Source of the DNA: Woeseiaceae bacterium
Lineage (GTDB): Bacteria; Pseudomonadota; Gammaproteobacteria; Steroidobacterales; Woeseiaceae
Length of the DNA stretch: 64,000 nucleotides
Assembly (NCBI GenBank): GCA_021773035.1
Contig: JAJFKU010000029.1
Location: 1 to 64,000, forward strand
Direction of reading: 5' to 3'
Made by a program: the position numbers and the translations under genes. The notes beneath the pieces are model-generated. The model worked only from the letters and a program-made list of their open reading frames with translations, was not told the origin of the DNA and searched no databases. Below are positions 8,617 through 17,081 of this stretch, piece after piece (position 1 is the stretch's first letter; the number at the start of each line of letters is the position of its first letter).

Positions 8617-9585
8617 CTAGTATTTAAGCATCGTCGAACCCCAGGTGAACCCGGCGCCAAAGGCTGCAAACATCAAGGTATCGCCGCGCTTGATACGACC
8701 GTCGCGGACCGCCTGATCGAGAGCCAGCGGAATGGAGGCACCCGAGGTATTGGCATGTTCATCAACAGTCGCGATGACGCGCTCCATCGGCATGCCGAGT
8801 CGCTTCGCCGCTGCCTTGATGATCCTCATGTTTGCCTGGTGCGGCACAAACCAGTCGATATCGCCAATCTCACCGTCGAGGTCGCGAATCGTCTCGCGTG
8901 CAATATTATCGAAGGTGGCGACAGCACGTTTGAAGACCGCATTGCCATTCATCTCGATAAAGGCCCGACCGGCACGAGTCTCTTCGTATCCCAGCGAAAC
9001 CCCGGCGGGTACGTGCAGCAGTTCCTCATACTCGCCGTCAGCGTGGATATGCGTCGCCAGGATGCCCGGCTCGTCGCTCGCCTGCAGCACAACGCAACCG
9101 GCACCATCGCCGAACAGGACGGCCGTGCCACGATCCTCCCAATTGGTTATGCGCGATAAGGTTTCGGCACCGATGACCAGCGCCGTTTTAGCACCGCCGG
9201 TCTGGATGTATCGATTCGCCAGATCCAGCCCGTAAACGAAGCCGCTGCAGGCCGCGTGTACGTCGAAGGCCGGTGCTCCCCGCACGCCCAGGCGGCGCTG
9301 AATCATGCAGGCAACCGACGGAAACACCTTATCTGGCGTCGCCGTCCCCACTACGATCAGATCGATGTCGTCGGGCTCCACGCCCGCGGCATCCATCGCC
9401 CGTCTTGCAGCCTCAAGCCCGAGCGACGACGTTGTCTCGTCATCGGCAGCCACGTGGCGCCGCTTGATACCTGTGCGTTCCCGGATCCACTCGTCCGAGG
9501 TATCCATCATCTTCTCAAGGTCTTTGTTCGTCACGACCTTTTCCGGAAGATAGCTGCCGATACCGGCAACACGTGCGTAGATCAT
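8617..9585 (-). CDS. beta-ketoacyl-ACP synthase III (FabH-like)
   Basis: A 322-residue KASIII condensing enzyme with the full catalytic triad visible: Cys in HAACSGFVYGL, His in WFVPHQANMRI and Asn in EHANTSGAS. FabH enzymes condense an acyl-CoA or acyl starter with malonyl-ACP. It overlaps by 4 bp with an upstream FAAL-ACP gene and a P450 precedes that, so this copy more likely serves a specialised acyl pathway than housekeeping fatty acid synthesis. Housekeeping fabH usually sits with plsX, fabD and fabG, none of which are here. Confidence 0.92.
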   Translation of the reverse strand: MIYARVAGIGSYLPEKVVTNKDLEKMMDTSDEWIRERTGIKRRHVAADDETTSSLGLEAARRAMDAAGVEPDDIDLIVVGTATPDKVFPSVACMIQRRLGVRGAPAFDVHAACSGFVYGLDLANRYIQTGGAKTALVIGAETLSRITNWEDRGTAVLFGDGAGCVVLQASDEPGILATHIHADGEYEELLHVPAGVSLGYEETRAGRAFIEMNGNAVFKRAVATFDNIARETIRDLDGEIGDIDWFVPHQANMRIIKAAAKRLGMPMERVIATVDEHANTSGASIPLALDQAVRDGRIKRGDTLMFAAFGAGFTWGSTMLKY

Positions 9586-11522
9586 AGTTTTTCCTTCAGG
9601 AAAGCGGCGATTTCTCTAAGTGTCGGATAGTCGAACAGGTCGCTGATATCGAGGGTTCCGGGATATCGCTCGTCAATAGCCAGGACGATTTCGGTCAGCG
9701 TCAGCGAACTTACGCCCACCTCGAACAGATTATCATCAGGCCCGATCGTTCGGTCTTTGGCGAACTCCCGGCAGATCACCTCGAGCTCAGCAACCAGCGG
9801 ATCCTCGTCTGTCCCGGCGGGCGCCGCATCGTGCGGCTGCAGTTCGCCGAGAACGGCGTCAAACTCGCCATCGAAATAGCTCTGCAGCAGCTTTGCGCGC
9901 TGCACTTTGCCGCTGGTCGTCTTCGGGATCCTCGAGACTGGAATGACCTTATCGACTTCCAGCCCGGTTTGCTCACCGATGAGATCGCGGACCTGGGTAA
10001 CCAGCGGCAAGAACCCGTCGACGGACTGGCGGTGGAGAATAAAGGCGATCAACTCTTCCGTTTGCCCGCCCTTCGGCGTCGCCCCGGCAACGACGACCTT
10101 GTTCAGATCCAGGCCATCCAGGCGCGCGACGATCTCTTCGATATCGTGCGGGTAGTAGTTTTGGCCGTTGACGATGATGATGTCTTTCTGGCGGCCGGTA
10201 ATAACCAGCTGCTCTTCGCTATAAGCGCCACAATCGCCGGTACGCAGCCAACCGTCGGCGGTAAACAGTTCCGCGCTCGCAGCCTCGTCAGCGTAAATAC
10301 GTTCGGTCACGCTGCCACCGGACAGCTGAATATTGCCGACTTTACCTGCTGCCAACGGTTGATCGTCGTCGTCGGCAATGCGAATGCTCACATCGCGAAT
10401 AGCGTTACCGACGCGCACAAAACTGACCGCATCCGCATCTTCCGGGGCGGCCATCGAAAACGGTTCACCAACCCGAATGCTGTGCCGGTCGACCGTAATT
10501 CTGGAGTACTCGCTGCCCGGCGCCGGTATCGATACCCCGACCGTGGCCTCAGCCAGGCCGTATACGGGGAACATCGCGGTGCGCGCGAGGCCATGCGGTG
10601 CGAGCGCCTCGAGAAATTCCTCGCATAACTCCCAGGAGATCGGTTCCGCACCGTTCAGAATCAGCTTCACGCAACTCAGGTCAAGGTCCTGAAGGCCCTT
10701 ACGCTGAAAGAGTTTCAGAAAGTGTTTGTAACCGAAATTGGGCGAGCACAGCTGTGTCGCTCGAAGTTCGTTCGCTTTACTCATCCAAAGCAGTGGTCGT
10801 CTAACGAATACGCTGGTATCCATCACCGCGTGGTTCATGCCGACACCCAGAACGCTGAGGTGATAACCGATCAACCCCATGTCGTGGGTCAGGGGCATCC
10901 AGCTGAGACTCGTATCGTTCTCTGTCCAACCGCAGGCTTCGACAATGGCGCGAATATTGGTGCACAGATTGCGATGCGATAAAACAACGCCTTTCGGATC
11001 ACTGGTTGACCCGGAAGAATACTGAATGAATGCGATATCGTCAGGTGAGGATGCGTAGACTTCACCGCTGAGGTCCGGATCGACATCAGCGGTCAGCGTC
11101 GTCTTCGACTCCAGCAGCGTGGTAATATCGCCAAGCTCGCGCTGTTTCGCGAAGTCCAGCAGGCGCTCCAGCAGGTCCGCTTCCGTAAGCAACGTGGCGC
11201 GTTCAAGTTGTGACAGAATTCTGAACAGTTTCAAGCGGTGCTCGTCGCTGATGCCCACGGCAACCGGTACCGGGACGATACCGCCGAGCACAGCCGCCCA
11301 GAACGCGGTTACGAAGCTCTCGTTGGATTTGCTGAAGATGATGAGTTCGTCGCCAGGTTTCATACCACGAGCCTGCAGCGACCCGAGTAGTGCGGTCGCA
11401 CGATCCCAAAGCGCAGCAAACGATACGGCACTCTCTTCCTTTTCGCCGTCGATAAAGCGAATCTCCCGATCCTTGTGTCGGGCATCCGCCAGCAAATCTG
11501 CCAGTGTGTTGTATAACTCCAT
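9582..11522 (-). CDS. fatty acyl-AMP ligase with C-terminal acyl carrier protein domain
   Basis: A 646-residue protein. Residues 1-550 form an adenylating enzyme of the FAAL/FadD32 type: P-loop motif IQYSSGSTSDPKGVVLSH, then SWMPLTHDMGLIGY, which is characteristic of FAALs, and a C-terminal GRQKDIIIVNGQNYYPHDIE. Residues about 570-646 form an ACP domain with the phosphopantetheine Ser in EVGVSSLTL. It activates a fatty acid as acyl-AMP and probably loads it on its own carrier domain. Coupled by a 4-bp overlap to the FabH gene and 11 bp after the P450 gene. Confidence 0.9.
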   Translation of the reverse strand: MELYNTLADLLADARHKDREIRFIDGEKEESAVSFAALWDRATALLGSLQARGMKPGDELIIFSKSNESFVTAFWAAVLGGIVPVPVAVGISDEHRLKLFRILSQLERATLLTEADLLERLLDFAKQRELGDITTLLESKTTLTADVDPDLSGEVYASSPDDIAFIQYSSGSTSDPKGVVLSHRNLCTNIRAIVEACGWTENDTSLSWMPLTHDMGLIGYHLSVLGVGMNHAVMDTSVFVRRPLLWMSKANELRATQLCSPNFGYKHFLKLFQRKGLQDLDLSCVKLILNGAEPISWELCEEFLEALAPHGLARTAMFPVYGLAEATVGVSIPAPGSEYSRITVDRHSIRVGEPFSMAAPEDADAVSFVRVGNAIRDVSIRIADDDDQPLAAGKVGNIQLSGGSVTERIYADEAASAELFTADGWLRTGDCGAYSEEQLVITGRQKDIIIVNGQNYYPHDIEEIVARLDGLDLNKVVVAGATPKGGQTEELIAFILHRQSVDGFLPLVTQVRDLIGEQTGLEVDKVIPVSRIPKTTSGKVQRAKLLQSYFDGEFDAVLGELQPHDAAPAGTDEDPLVAELEVICREFAKDRTIGPDDNLFEVGVSSLTLTEIVLAIDERYPGTLDISDLFDYPTLREIAAFLKEKL

Positions 11523-11533
11523 TTGTCTGTCCG

Positions 11534-12841
11534 TTAACGTTCCGTTGCTTGCATGAGTATGTCCTTGGCGGCCCGCAGGTTGATGCCAAGTTCGAGTTCA
11601 GGCTGCGCTGCATCGATGAGCTGCAGCCTGAACCTCGGCAGCAGCAGACCCAGATGTATTTTCATCTCGAGAAAAGAAAAATACTCGCCGACACAGCGTC
11701 GCGGACCTAGCGAAAAAGGAAAAAACGGCCGGTCACCCTTCGGCTTTTCCGTCAGCAGGAAACGCTCCGGGTCGAACTGTTCTGCGTTCGGCCAGTAGCG
11801 TTCCGTGCGATGCAGTATGAACGGCGACAGGTAAATATCCGTTTCCGGCGGCACATCGAAATGCTCCAGTTCGTCGTCTTCGTGCGATCGGCGCGTGTAC
11901 AGCCAGACCGGCGGGTAGAGCCGCAGGGCCTCTTCCAGTACCTGCTGCGTGTAACGCATCGCCATCAAAGCATCGCTGTTCAGGGCGTCGACACCGGGAA
12001 GGTGCTCGCGAGCTTCAGCAATAAGCTTCGCCTCGACCTCGGGGTGTTTCGCGATCAGGTACCAGACCCAGTTGAGCGTATTTGCCGACGTTTCGAAACC
12101 GGCGACGATCAGGGTCATCAGCTCATCGAGCAGTTCCTTTTCCGTAAACGGCTGGCCATTCTTGTCAACGGCCTGCATATACATCGTCAGAAAGTCGAAT
12201 TGACCGCCGCTATCGTTGGCGCGCCGCTCTTCGATGATACCGGTGAGCAATTCCCGCAGCTGCCGCACCTTCATTACCACGCTCAGGTCGCGCGTTGAAT
12301 CGCGACTCAGGAACGCAAAGGGGTTTTCGCCCCCGATCATAATCCGGGTCTCGTAGTCGCCGCTGAAAATACTGATCAGTATCAGCTCAAGTGCAAAGTC
12401 GGATGTTTCGGCGGTGATATTGCACGGCTCCTTACTCGCCGCAAGCTCGGCCCAGCGCACCGCACGCCGGTCGGTGCAGGCGACCATGACGCGCATGAGC
12501 CGGTGAATGTTCTGCCGGCTAAAGGCCGGCTGAATCATCCTGCGTGAGCGCCGCCAGGTGTCGCCATCGCTGACGATCAGCCCGTTGCCGAGCAGCATTT
12601 TGACGCGCTCGAAACCAGGACCCTTGCGATACCTGGAATGGCGGCGGGTAAGAATCCGACGCACTTCACTGGCGTCGTTAATAAAGTAAGCGAGCCGGCC
12701 GTTGGGCTTGGTCATGCTCACCATATCGCCATATTCTGCCTGCAGTGCCTGCAGCGTTGCCAGCGACTCCGCGTCAATGCCCAAAGCCACCGGCCGGGAA
12801 GGCCCTGGCGGTTGTCTGTAGTTTCGCTGGACGGACGTCAT
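11534..12841 (-). CDS. cytochrome P450
   Basis: A 435-residue P450 with the I-helix VAGFETSANTLNW (oxygen-binding AGxET), the K-helix EEALRLYPP (ExxR) and the heme loop FSLGPRRCVGEYFS with the axial Cys. The sequence resembles fatty-acid hydroxylases of the CYP4/CYP102-like bacterial group more than CAM-type enzymes. It is the first gene of a three-gene unit with the FAAL-ACP and FabH genes, so a carrier-bound acyl chain is the likely substrate. No ferredoxin partner gene is visible nearby. Confidence 0.92.
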   Translation of the reverse strand: MTSVQRNYRQPPGPSRPVALGIDAESLATLQALQAEYGDMVSMTKPNGRLAYFINDASEVRRILTRRHSRYRKGPGFERVKMLLGNGLIVSDGDTWRRSRRMIQPAFSRQNIHRLMRVMVACTDRRAVRWAELAASKEPCNITAETSDFALELILISIFSGDYETRIMIGGENPFAFLSRDSTRDLSVVMKVRQLRELLTGIIEERRANDSGGQFDFLTMYMQAVDKNGQPFTEKELLDELMTLIVAGFETSANTLNWVWYLIAKHPEVEAKLIAEAREHLPGVDALNSDALMAMRYTQQVLEEALRLYPPVWLYTRRSHEDDELEHFDVPPETDIYLSPFILHRTERYWPNAEQFDPERFLLTEKPKGDRPFFPFSLGPRRCVGEYFSFLEMKIHLGLLLPRFRLQLIDAAQPELELGINLRAAKDILMQATER

Positions 12842-12965
12842 GGAGCGGTGGACTCAGCCGTATCGTATTGAAAAAGCAGGCGCAATATTACATTGACCGA
12901 CAGAGATTCGATACTGCAAACTCAGCCTCGGGCTGCACAACGCAGCAATTCAGACAGGCCGACCG

Positions 12966-13727
12966 TTGAACAAAACACCCCGCAAAGACTTCGACTCGAT
13001 TGAATCACGGCGCAGTACGTCCTCCCAGCGCCGCATGAGCGCCAGCCGGCGTGCCTACTATTTTCTCGGGCTGCCGCTGCTGCGCGGGCTGATTCGCTTG
13101 CTCACGGCAACGTATCGCTTCGAAACCGTGCTCGGCAAGGAGTACATCGAGCCCTACCTCGACGGTAAGGCGGTCTGCGCACCGTGCTACTGGCATCAGC
13201 ACCATGTCATTGGCTCAACGCTGGTGCGCTCCTGGGTGCAGCGCGGCTTCAAGGCCTGCTTCCTGGTATCCGGATCGGTTGACGGAGAGGTGCCGGAACG
13301 TATCGCCCGCGCCTGGGGCGCTGAAGTCATCCGCGGCTCGGCGAACCAAAGCGGTGCACTGGCGCTGCGCGACATGCAGAAAATGATGAAAAACGGCTTC
13401 TCGATCGTCACCACGGCTGACGGTCCACGCGGCCCGAAGTACGAATTCAAGATGGGCGCCATATTGATGGCCAGGATCGCGGGCGTACCGGTTATCCCCG
13501 TCGGCTGCGCCGCCGATAAGGCCTGGTACCTGAAACGCTGGGACAATTTCATGATACCCAAGCCGTTTACCCGCATCGCTGTGGCTATCGGTACGCCCTA
13601 CCCGATCCCGCGCGATACGGCGCTGGACGCCCTGGAACCGCACCGGATTCGCGTTCAGGAAGCAGTCATGTCCCTTATGGCAGACTCCGAGAAAGCCTTA
13701 CAAGGCTCCCAGCAGGCGGATGTATGA
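12966..13727 (+). CDS. DUF374-type lysophospholipid acyltransferase family protein
   Basis: A 253-residue protein with CYWHQHHVIGSTLVRSW (the H-rich block I variant of DUF374), VTTADGPRGPKYEFKMGAI and GVPVIPVGCAADKAWYLKRWDNFMIPKPF, which mark the DUF374 acyltransferase-like family related to LpxL/PlsC. The probable role is acyl transfer to a lipid or lipid A-like acceptor at the inner membrane. Start is TTG 12966; ATG 13035 is an alternative. It is divergent from the P450 cassette and overlaps the DUF3108 gene by 4 bp. Confidence 0.8.
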   Translation: MNKTPRKDFDSIESRRSTSSQRRMSASRRAYYFLGLPLLRGLIRLLTATYRFETVLGKEYIEPYLDGKAVCAPCYWHQHHVIGSTLVRSWVQRGFKACFLVSGSVDGEVPERIARAWGAEVIRGSANQSGALALRDMQKMMKNGFSIVTTADGPRGPKYEFKMGAILMARIAGVPVIPVGCAADKAWYLKRWDNFMIPKPFTRIAVAIGTPYPIPRDTALDALEPHRIRVQEAVMSLMADSEKALQGSQQADV

Positions 13728-14431
13728 AATACAGTTTCATCGCGGCGCTTATCGCAGCACTACTGGCAGGTGCTCCGGTCGCCGGTGCAGAGCTCGTACC
13801 GCACAAAGCGGAGTACAAGGTGCGTATTTCTCTCGCGTCGGGACGACTCAATACCGAGCTCAGGAAAACGGCCGACGGTTACGTCGCCAATCACGTTATC
13901 CGCACGACCGGATTGTCGAGAATGCTCTCGCGCGGCACGATGGACGTCAGTTCCGAGTTTTCACCGGCGGCGGACGGTATCAGGCCGGTACGCTTCCAGG
14001 CGGTTGACACAATCCGGGACGACCCCGAGATTGACCTGCGCTTTGACTGGAGCACCAATCAGGCTAGCGGCACGGTAGGCAACGAAGGCGTTTTGCTGCA
14101 ACTGGACGGCTTGTCTTACGACAACGTATCTATCCAGTACGAACTGATGCACGACCTGCTGGGTAACGAACTCAGCGAACAGTACACACTCTTTGACGTC
14201 GATAAAATGCGCATCGCCAACATCACCGATGCCGGCACTAAAAAGGTGAAAACGAAGGCCGGTACCTACACCGCCGTAGGAATCCGGCACCAGAAAGAAG
14301 GTTCTTCGAGAGTGACGACGATGTGGTGCGTGGAAGAACTCGGTTACCTGCCGGTAATCATCGAACAGCATCGCAAGGGCAAGCTCAATTTCCGGGCTAC
14401 GCTGTTGAAGTACACGCCGACAACCGGCTAG
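13724..14431 (+). CDS. exported DUF3108 domain protein
   Basis: A 235-residue protein with a signal peptide (MKYSFIAALIAALLAGAPVAGA) followed by ELVPHKAEYKVRI, the usual opening of DUF3108 periplasmic proteins. The C-terminal part (TYTAVGIRHQKEG..TTMWCVEELGYLPVIIEQHRKGKLNF) also fits the family. These proteins are beta-rich, often linked to outer-membrane biogenesis, and of unknown precise function. Translationally coupled to the DUF374 gene. Confidence 0.82.
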   Translation: MKYSFIAALIAALLAGAPVAGAELVPHKAEYKVRISLASGRLNTELRKTADGYVANHVIRTTGLSRMLSRGTMDVSSEFSPAADGIRPVRFQAVDTIRDDPEIDLRFDWSTNQASGTVGNEGVLLQLDGLSYDNVSIQYELMHDLLGNELSEQYTLFDVDKMRIANITDAGTKKVKTKAGTYTAVGIRHQKEGSSRVTTMWCVEELGYLPVIIEQHRKGKLNFRATLLKYTPTTG

Positions 14432-14438
14432 ATCGCTG

Positions 14439-14864
14439 CTACCCGAGAAGAATTGACAGCTGCAGCATAAGTAACATCGATGCGGTTACCAGCCCTGCGC
14501 CAAGCAGACTTGCACCCCAGCGGACAAGCGTTGTTCTGTGCGCGATACCTGCGAACACCGGCAATGCCGGCAACACCGCGATACAGGCGAGCGGATAAAC
14601 GACAACCGCAAGCTGCGGATGGCGGAACGCCCAGGTTTTTAATTCCCGGCGCGACGTCATATCCACGACAAAGTCATCCATGGAACCCAGCTGACGGGCT
14701 GCCAGGCGGCGCGCCGACTTACTGTCTGCTCCGCCATCGACAGCCGCATCGACGAGATCGTCATAGTGATCCCGTAATTCGTTAACCGTGCGGTGGGCAT
14801 GTCTGGGCGTAATACCCTGCTTCAGGAGCTGTGCTGCGAGTTCGCTAAAATTCGGTTCACGCAT
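14439..14864 (-). CDS. HAAS-domain membrane protein (PadR partner)
   Basis: A 141-residue protein from ATG 14864. An N-terminal helical domain (MREPNFSELAAQLLKQGITP..HRTVNELRDHYDDLVDAA) resembles the HAAS / permease-prefix domain that accompanies PadR regulators, followed by two or three membrane helices (LAVVVYPLACIAVLPAL, WGASLLGAGLVTASMLLML). It overlaps the PadR gene by 8 bp. Known HAAS proteins modulate membrane transport or signalling next to PadR; here the exact job is not known. Confidence 0.7.
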   Translation of the reverse strand: MREPNFSELAAQLLKQGITPRHAHRTVNELRDHYDDLVDAAVDGGADSKSARRLAARQLGSMDDFVVDMTSRRELKTWAFRHPQLAVVVYPLACIAVLPALPVFAGIAHRTTLVRWGASLLGAGLVTASMLLMLQLSILLG

Positions 14865-15195
14865 TTGCGGCTGACCCCAGTGCTGTCGCAATGCCGCCCT
14901 GAATGCGGCTCCACTCACCACGCAACTTTTCCAGGCGGTCACGGCCCTTCTTGGTCAGCGAATAATAGACGCGGGTGCGGCCACTAACGGCTTTGCGCTT
15001 CGACCGCAGTGCGCCATTGCGCTCAAGACTGTGTAGCACCGGATAAATGACGCCCTCGCCCAGGGAAATCGCGTCATCGGTTGCCTGTTTGATCGAGCGC
15101 ACCAGTTCGTAGCCGTACATCTCCTGCTCGTCGAGCAGTCGCAGCAGCAGCAATTCGGGTACGCCACTCATGAATGGGGGGTTACTTTGTGCCAT
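14857..15195 (-). CDS. PadR-family transcriptional regulator
   Basis: A 112-residue winged-helix protein with the PadR signature: ELLLLRLLDEQEMYGYELVRSIKQ and GEGVIYPVLHSLERNGALRSK, then GRTRVYYSLTKKGRDRLEKLR. It is divergent from a TonB-like gene across a 116-bp region that contains two matching 21-bp palindromes, which are the probable operators. Coupled to the HAAS membrane protein downstream. Confidence 0.9.
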   Translation of the reverse strand: MAQSNPPFMSGVPELLLLRLLDEQEMYGYELVRSIKQATDDAISLGEGVIYPVLHSLERNGALRSKRKAVSGRTRVYYSLTKKGRDRLEKLRGEWSRIQGGIATALGSAANA

Positions 15196-15204
15196 CGGTC
15201 GACC

Positions 15205-15225
15205 ATACCTTGAACTAAAAGGTAT
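15205..15225. promoter_or_regulatory. palindrome, probable PadR operator 1
   Basis: ATACCTT-GAACTAA-AAGGTAT is a perfect 7-bp inverted repeat with a 7-bp spacer, 10 bp upstream of the PadR start. A second, imperfect copy lies 55 bp away. Autoregulation by PadR is inferred. Confidence 0.6.
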
Positions 15226-15259
15226 TTCAAGGGTTACTTTGTGGTTCTAGGCATGTATC

Positions 15260-15280
15260 ATACCTCGTAGTTCAAGGCAT
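15260..15280. promoter_or_regulatory. palindrome, probable PadR operator 2
   Basis: ATACCTC-GTAGTTC-AAGGCAT has the same architecture and half-sites as the repeat at 15205 with two changes. It lies 32 bp upstream of the TonB-like gene and could place that gene under the same control. Confidence 0.55.
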
Positions 15281-15311
15281 TAAGTAAGCGGGACATGCTG
15301 AGGAGACCGAG

Positions 15312-15908
15312 ATGATTGCCAGATATGCCTCCGCCGTTTCAAGCGGCACCTTTGTGACCTTCGCCCTGCTGTACGTAATGCAGCTTCTGATCAGCCTGCA
15401 ACCCGGTGCTGAGACCGACCGCCCCCACCGCATGCCGGTCCGCTTCACGGATATGATAATCAAGGACACGCCGGTACAACCCAGGGAAACGATAATTCCC
15501 AAAGAGGTATTGGTCGACGTAAGAGTCACTCCGCAACGCCCTAAATACGCAGCAGCGCAGGAGACTATTGGCGTTTCCCCGGGACCGCCGACGCCACCGA
15601 CATCTGGAGTCATTACTTTCAACCCGATCAGCGATGGCCCGCTGGTAAACCTAGTACGCGTTTCACCCCAGTATCCATCCACGGCCATAGCGCGGGAACT
15701 GGAGGGCTGGGTGATCGTGCAATTCGACGTTACCGCTGAAGGCAGAGTCATCAACGCAGCTGCCGTGCAATCGAGCAACAGTGTGTTCGAGCGGTCAGCA
15801 GTAAAAGCGGCCGAATCCTTCAGGTTCAAAGCACGCGTCGTAAACGGCGTTGCACTCGCTAGCGAAGGTATTCAAAACCTGTTCAGTTACGAATTGGACA
15901 AGAAGTAA
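15312..15908 (+). CDS. TonB C-terminal domain protein (energy transducer-like)
   Basis: A 198-residue protein with an N-terminal membrane anchor (about residues 9-28, GTFVTFALLYVMQLLISL), a Pro-rich middle (GPPTPPTSG) and a C-terminal TonB domain (RVSPQYPSTAIARELEGWVIVQFDVTAEGRVINAAAV and AAESFRFKARVVNGV). TonB proteins carry energy from the inner membrane to outer-membrane receptors. ExbB/ExbD are not nearby. A GGAG ribosome site precedes ATG 15312. Confidence 0.85.
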   Translation: MIARYASAVSSGTFVTFALLYVMQLLISLQPGAETDRPHRMPVRFTDMIIKDTPVQPRETIIPKEVLVDVRVTPQRPKYAAAQETIGVSPGPPTPPTSGVITFNPISDGPLVNLVRVSPQYPSTAIARELEGWVIVQFDVTAEGRVINAAAVQSSNSVFERSAVKAAESFRFKARVVNGVALASEGIQNLFSYELDKK

Positions 15909-15915
15909 CAACCCA

Positions 15916-15981
15916 GGGCGGCGGCTCCGAAGAAGGCCTTTCCTTCCCGCCGGGCTGTCCAACGAGTCGCCGCCCTTTTTT
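15916..15981 (+). terminator. candidate terminator with long loop
   Basis: GGGCGGCG at 15916 can pair with CGCCGCCC at 15968-15975, followed by six T. The 44-nt loop contains a smaller GAAGGCC hairpin. Placed just after the TonB-like gene. Confidence 0.5.
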
Positions 15982-16558
15982 ACTGCCGGTCGAACTTTTG
16001 CTGCAGGTTGAAGCTGTCTTTTTCTTCCCGGCTGATGCGGATGTCTCTGACCAGCAGCCGGCCGCTGTCTTCGAGATACCAGGATTCAAACAGCGTTGTC
16101 CCACTGTCGTCGAGGGTTTCGACGACAAACGCCGAATCCTCCCAGCCCGAGACTCGCTGCGCCTCGATAGGGCCGATTTCGACGAGCCGGTTTTCGCCAA
16201 ATGTAAACTCTTCCACAACTGAACGGTCGTAGCTGATAAAGACGCTGTAATGCGTTTGCGTAATCTTGAGGGATTTCCCGTATTCGAGAAAAACCCGGAC
16301 AGCGGCTCCGTTGTTACCGCGACGCCGCGCGGCGCGAGTAGAGCGGCGGGTCGGCAGCAGTCGCTCTCCGCTCGCGGATCGGTCCATCGCGCCGGCCGCT
16401 CCCGGCGTCTCTCTGAGCTGCCAGAAACCGGAGAGATCGACGCCGGTCGGCGTCCGGGCGTTTTTCGATACCAGGACCGGCCGCGACCCGCATCCGGCGA
16501 GAGTCAGACAGCCTATGACGATGAGGTAGGTCAAATTTCGCGAAAAAAGTACGTGCAT
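15980..16558 (-). CDS. hypothetical lipoprotein
   Basis: A 192-residue protein with a lipoprotein signal (LTYLIVIGCLTLAGC, Cys near residue 23). The mature region has DLSGFWQLRETP, RVFLEYGKSLKITQTHYSVFISYDRSVVEEFTFGENRLVEIGPIEAQRVSGWEDSAFVVETL and a terminal DIRISREEKDSFN. This lipocalin-like order of strands (opening GxW, alternating sheets) is found in several small outer-membrane lipoproteins, but I cannot name the family. It ends in the terminator of the TonB-like gene. Confidence 0.6.
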   Translation of the reverse strand: MHVLFSRNLTYLIVIGCLTLAGCGSRPVLVSKNARTPTGVDLSGFWQLRETPGAAGAMDRSASGERLLPTRRSTRAARRRGNNGAAVRVFLEYGKSLKITQTHYSVFISYDRSVVEEFTFGENRLVEIGPIEAQRVSGWEDSAFVVETLDDSGTTLFESWYLEDSGRLLVRDIRISREEKDSFNLQQKFDRQ

Positions 16559-16621
16559 AAGTCAACCGATGGCAGTGGGGTACGTTCTCATAGTATCGCG
16601 GTATCAATGGAGAAATTACAA

Positions 16622-17080
16622 ATGCTTACGATACGAAAGATCCTGCTGCTGTCTGCAGTGGCACTGCTACCCTGCACCGCTTTCGCGCAGACCATAACGG
16701 AGCTCAAGGAGTTGAGCCACGAAGACCGGCGGGCCTACATGCAAAGCCTCTCGGACGACGAACGTAGCGCCATGCGAGACAAGTGGCGCGCCGAGTACCA
16801 AAACCTGCCGGACGACGAGAAGCAGGCAATCAGGCAACAGCGCTCGGAAGCACGCAGCAAGAACCGCGATGCTATGAGGGAACGCCGGGCCTCCATGTCT
16901 GACGAAGAACGCGCAGCGTTCAGAGACGAACACCGCCAGCGCTGGGACTCGATGAGCGACGAAGAACGCGCCGCCGCGCGCGAGAAACGGGGCCAGCGAG
17001 AGGAGCGCCGCGATAAGCAGCGACGAGGAAAGCGCGGCAACAACGCAGCGGCAGATGAGTCGCCCGAAACTCAGGAATAG
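16622..17080 (+). CDS. exported Arg/Glu-rich coiled-coil protein
   Basis: A 152-residue protein with a signal peptide (MLTIRKILLLSAVALLPCTAFA) followed by a highly charged helical region with repeats of the form S-x-DERxA-xRDxxR (SLSDDERSAMRDKW, SMSDEERAAFRDEH, SMSDEERAAAREKR). This is typical of DUF3106-like or Spy-like periplasmic proteins with long helices. ATG 16622 was chosen because GGAGAA lies 7 bp upstream. The C-terminus is Arg/Lys-rich and then acidic. Confidence 0.65.
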   Translation: MLTIRKILLLSAVALLPCTAFAQTITELKELSHEDRRAYMQSLSDDERSAMRDKWRAEYQNLPDDEKQAIRQQRSEARSKNRDAMRERRASMSDEERAAFRDEHRQRWDSMSDEERAAAREKRGQREERRDKQRRGKRGNNAAADESPETQE

Positions 17081-17081
17081 G

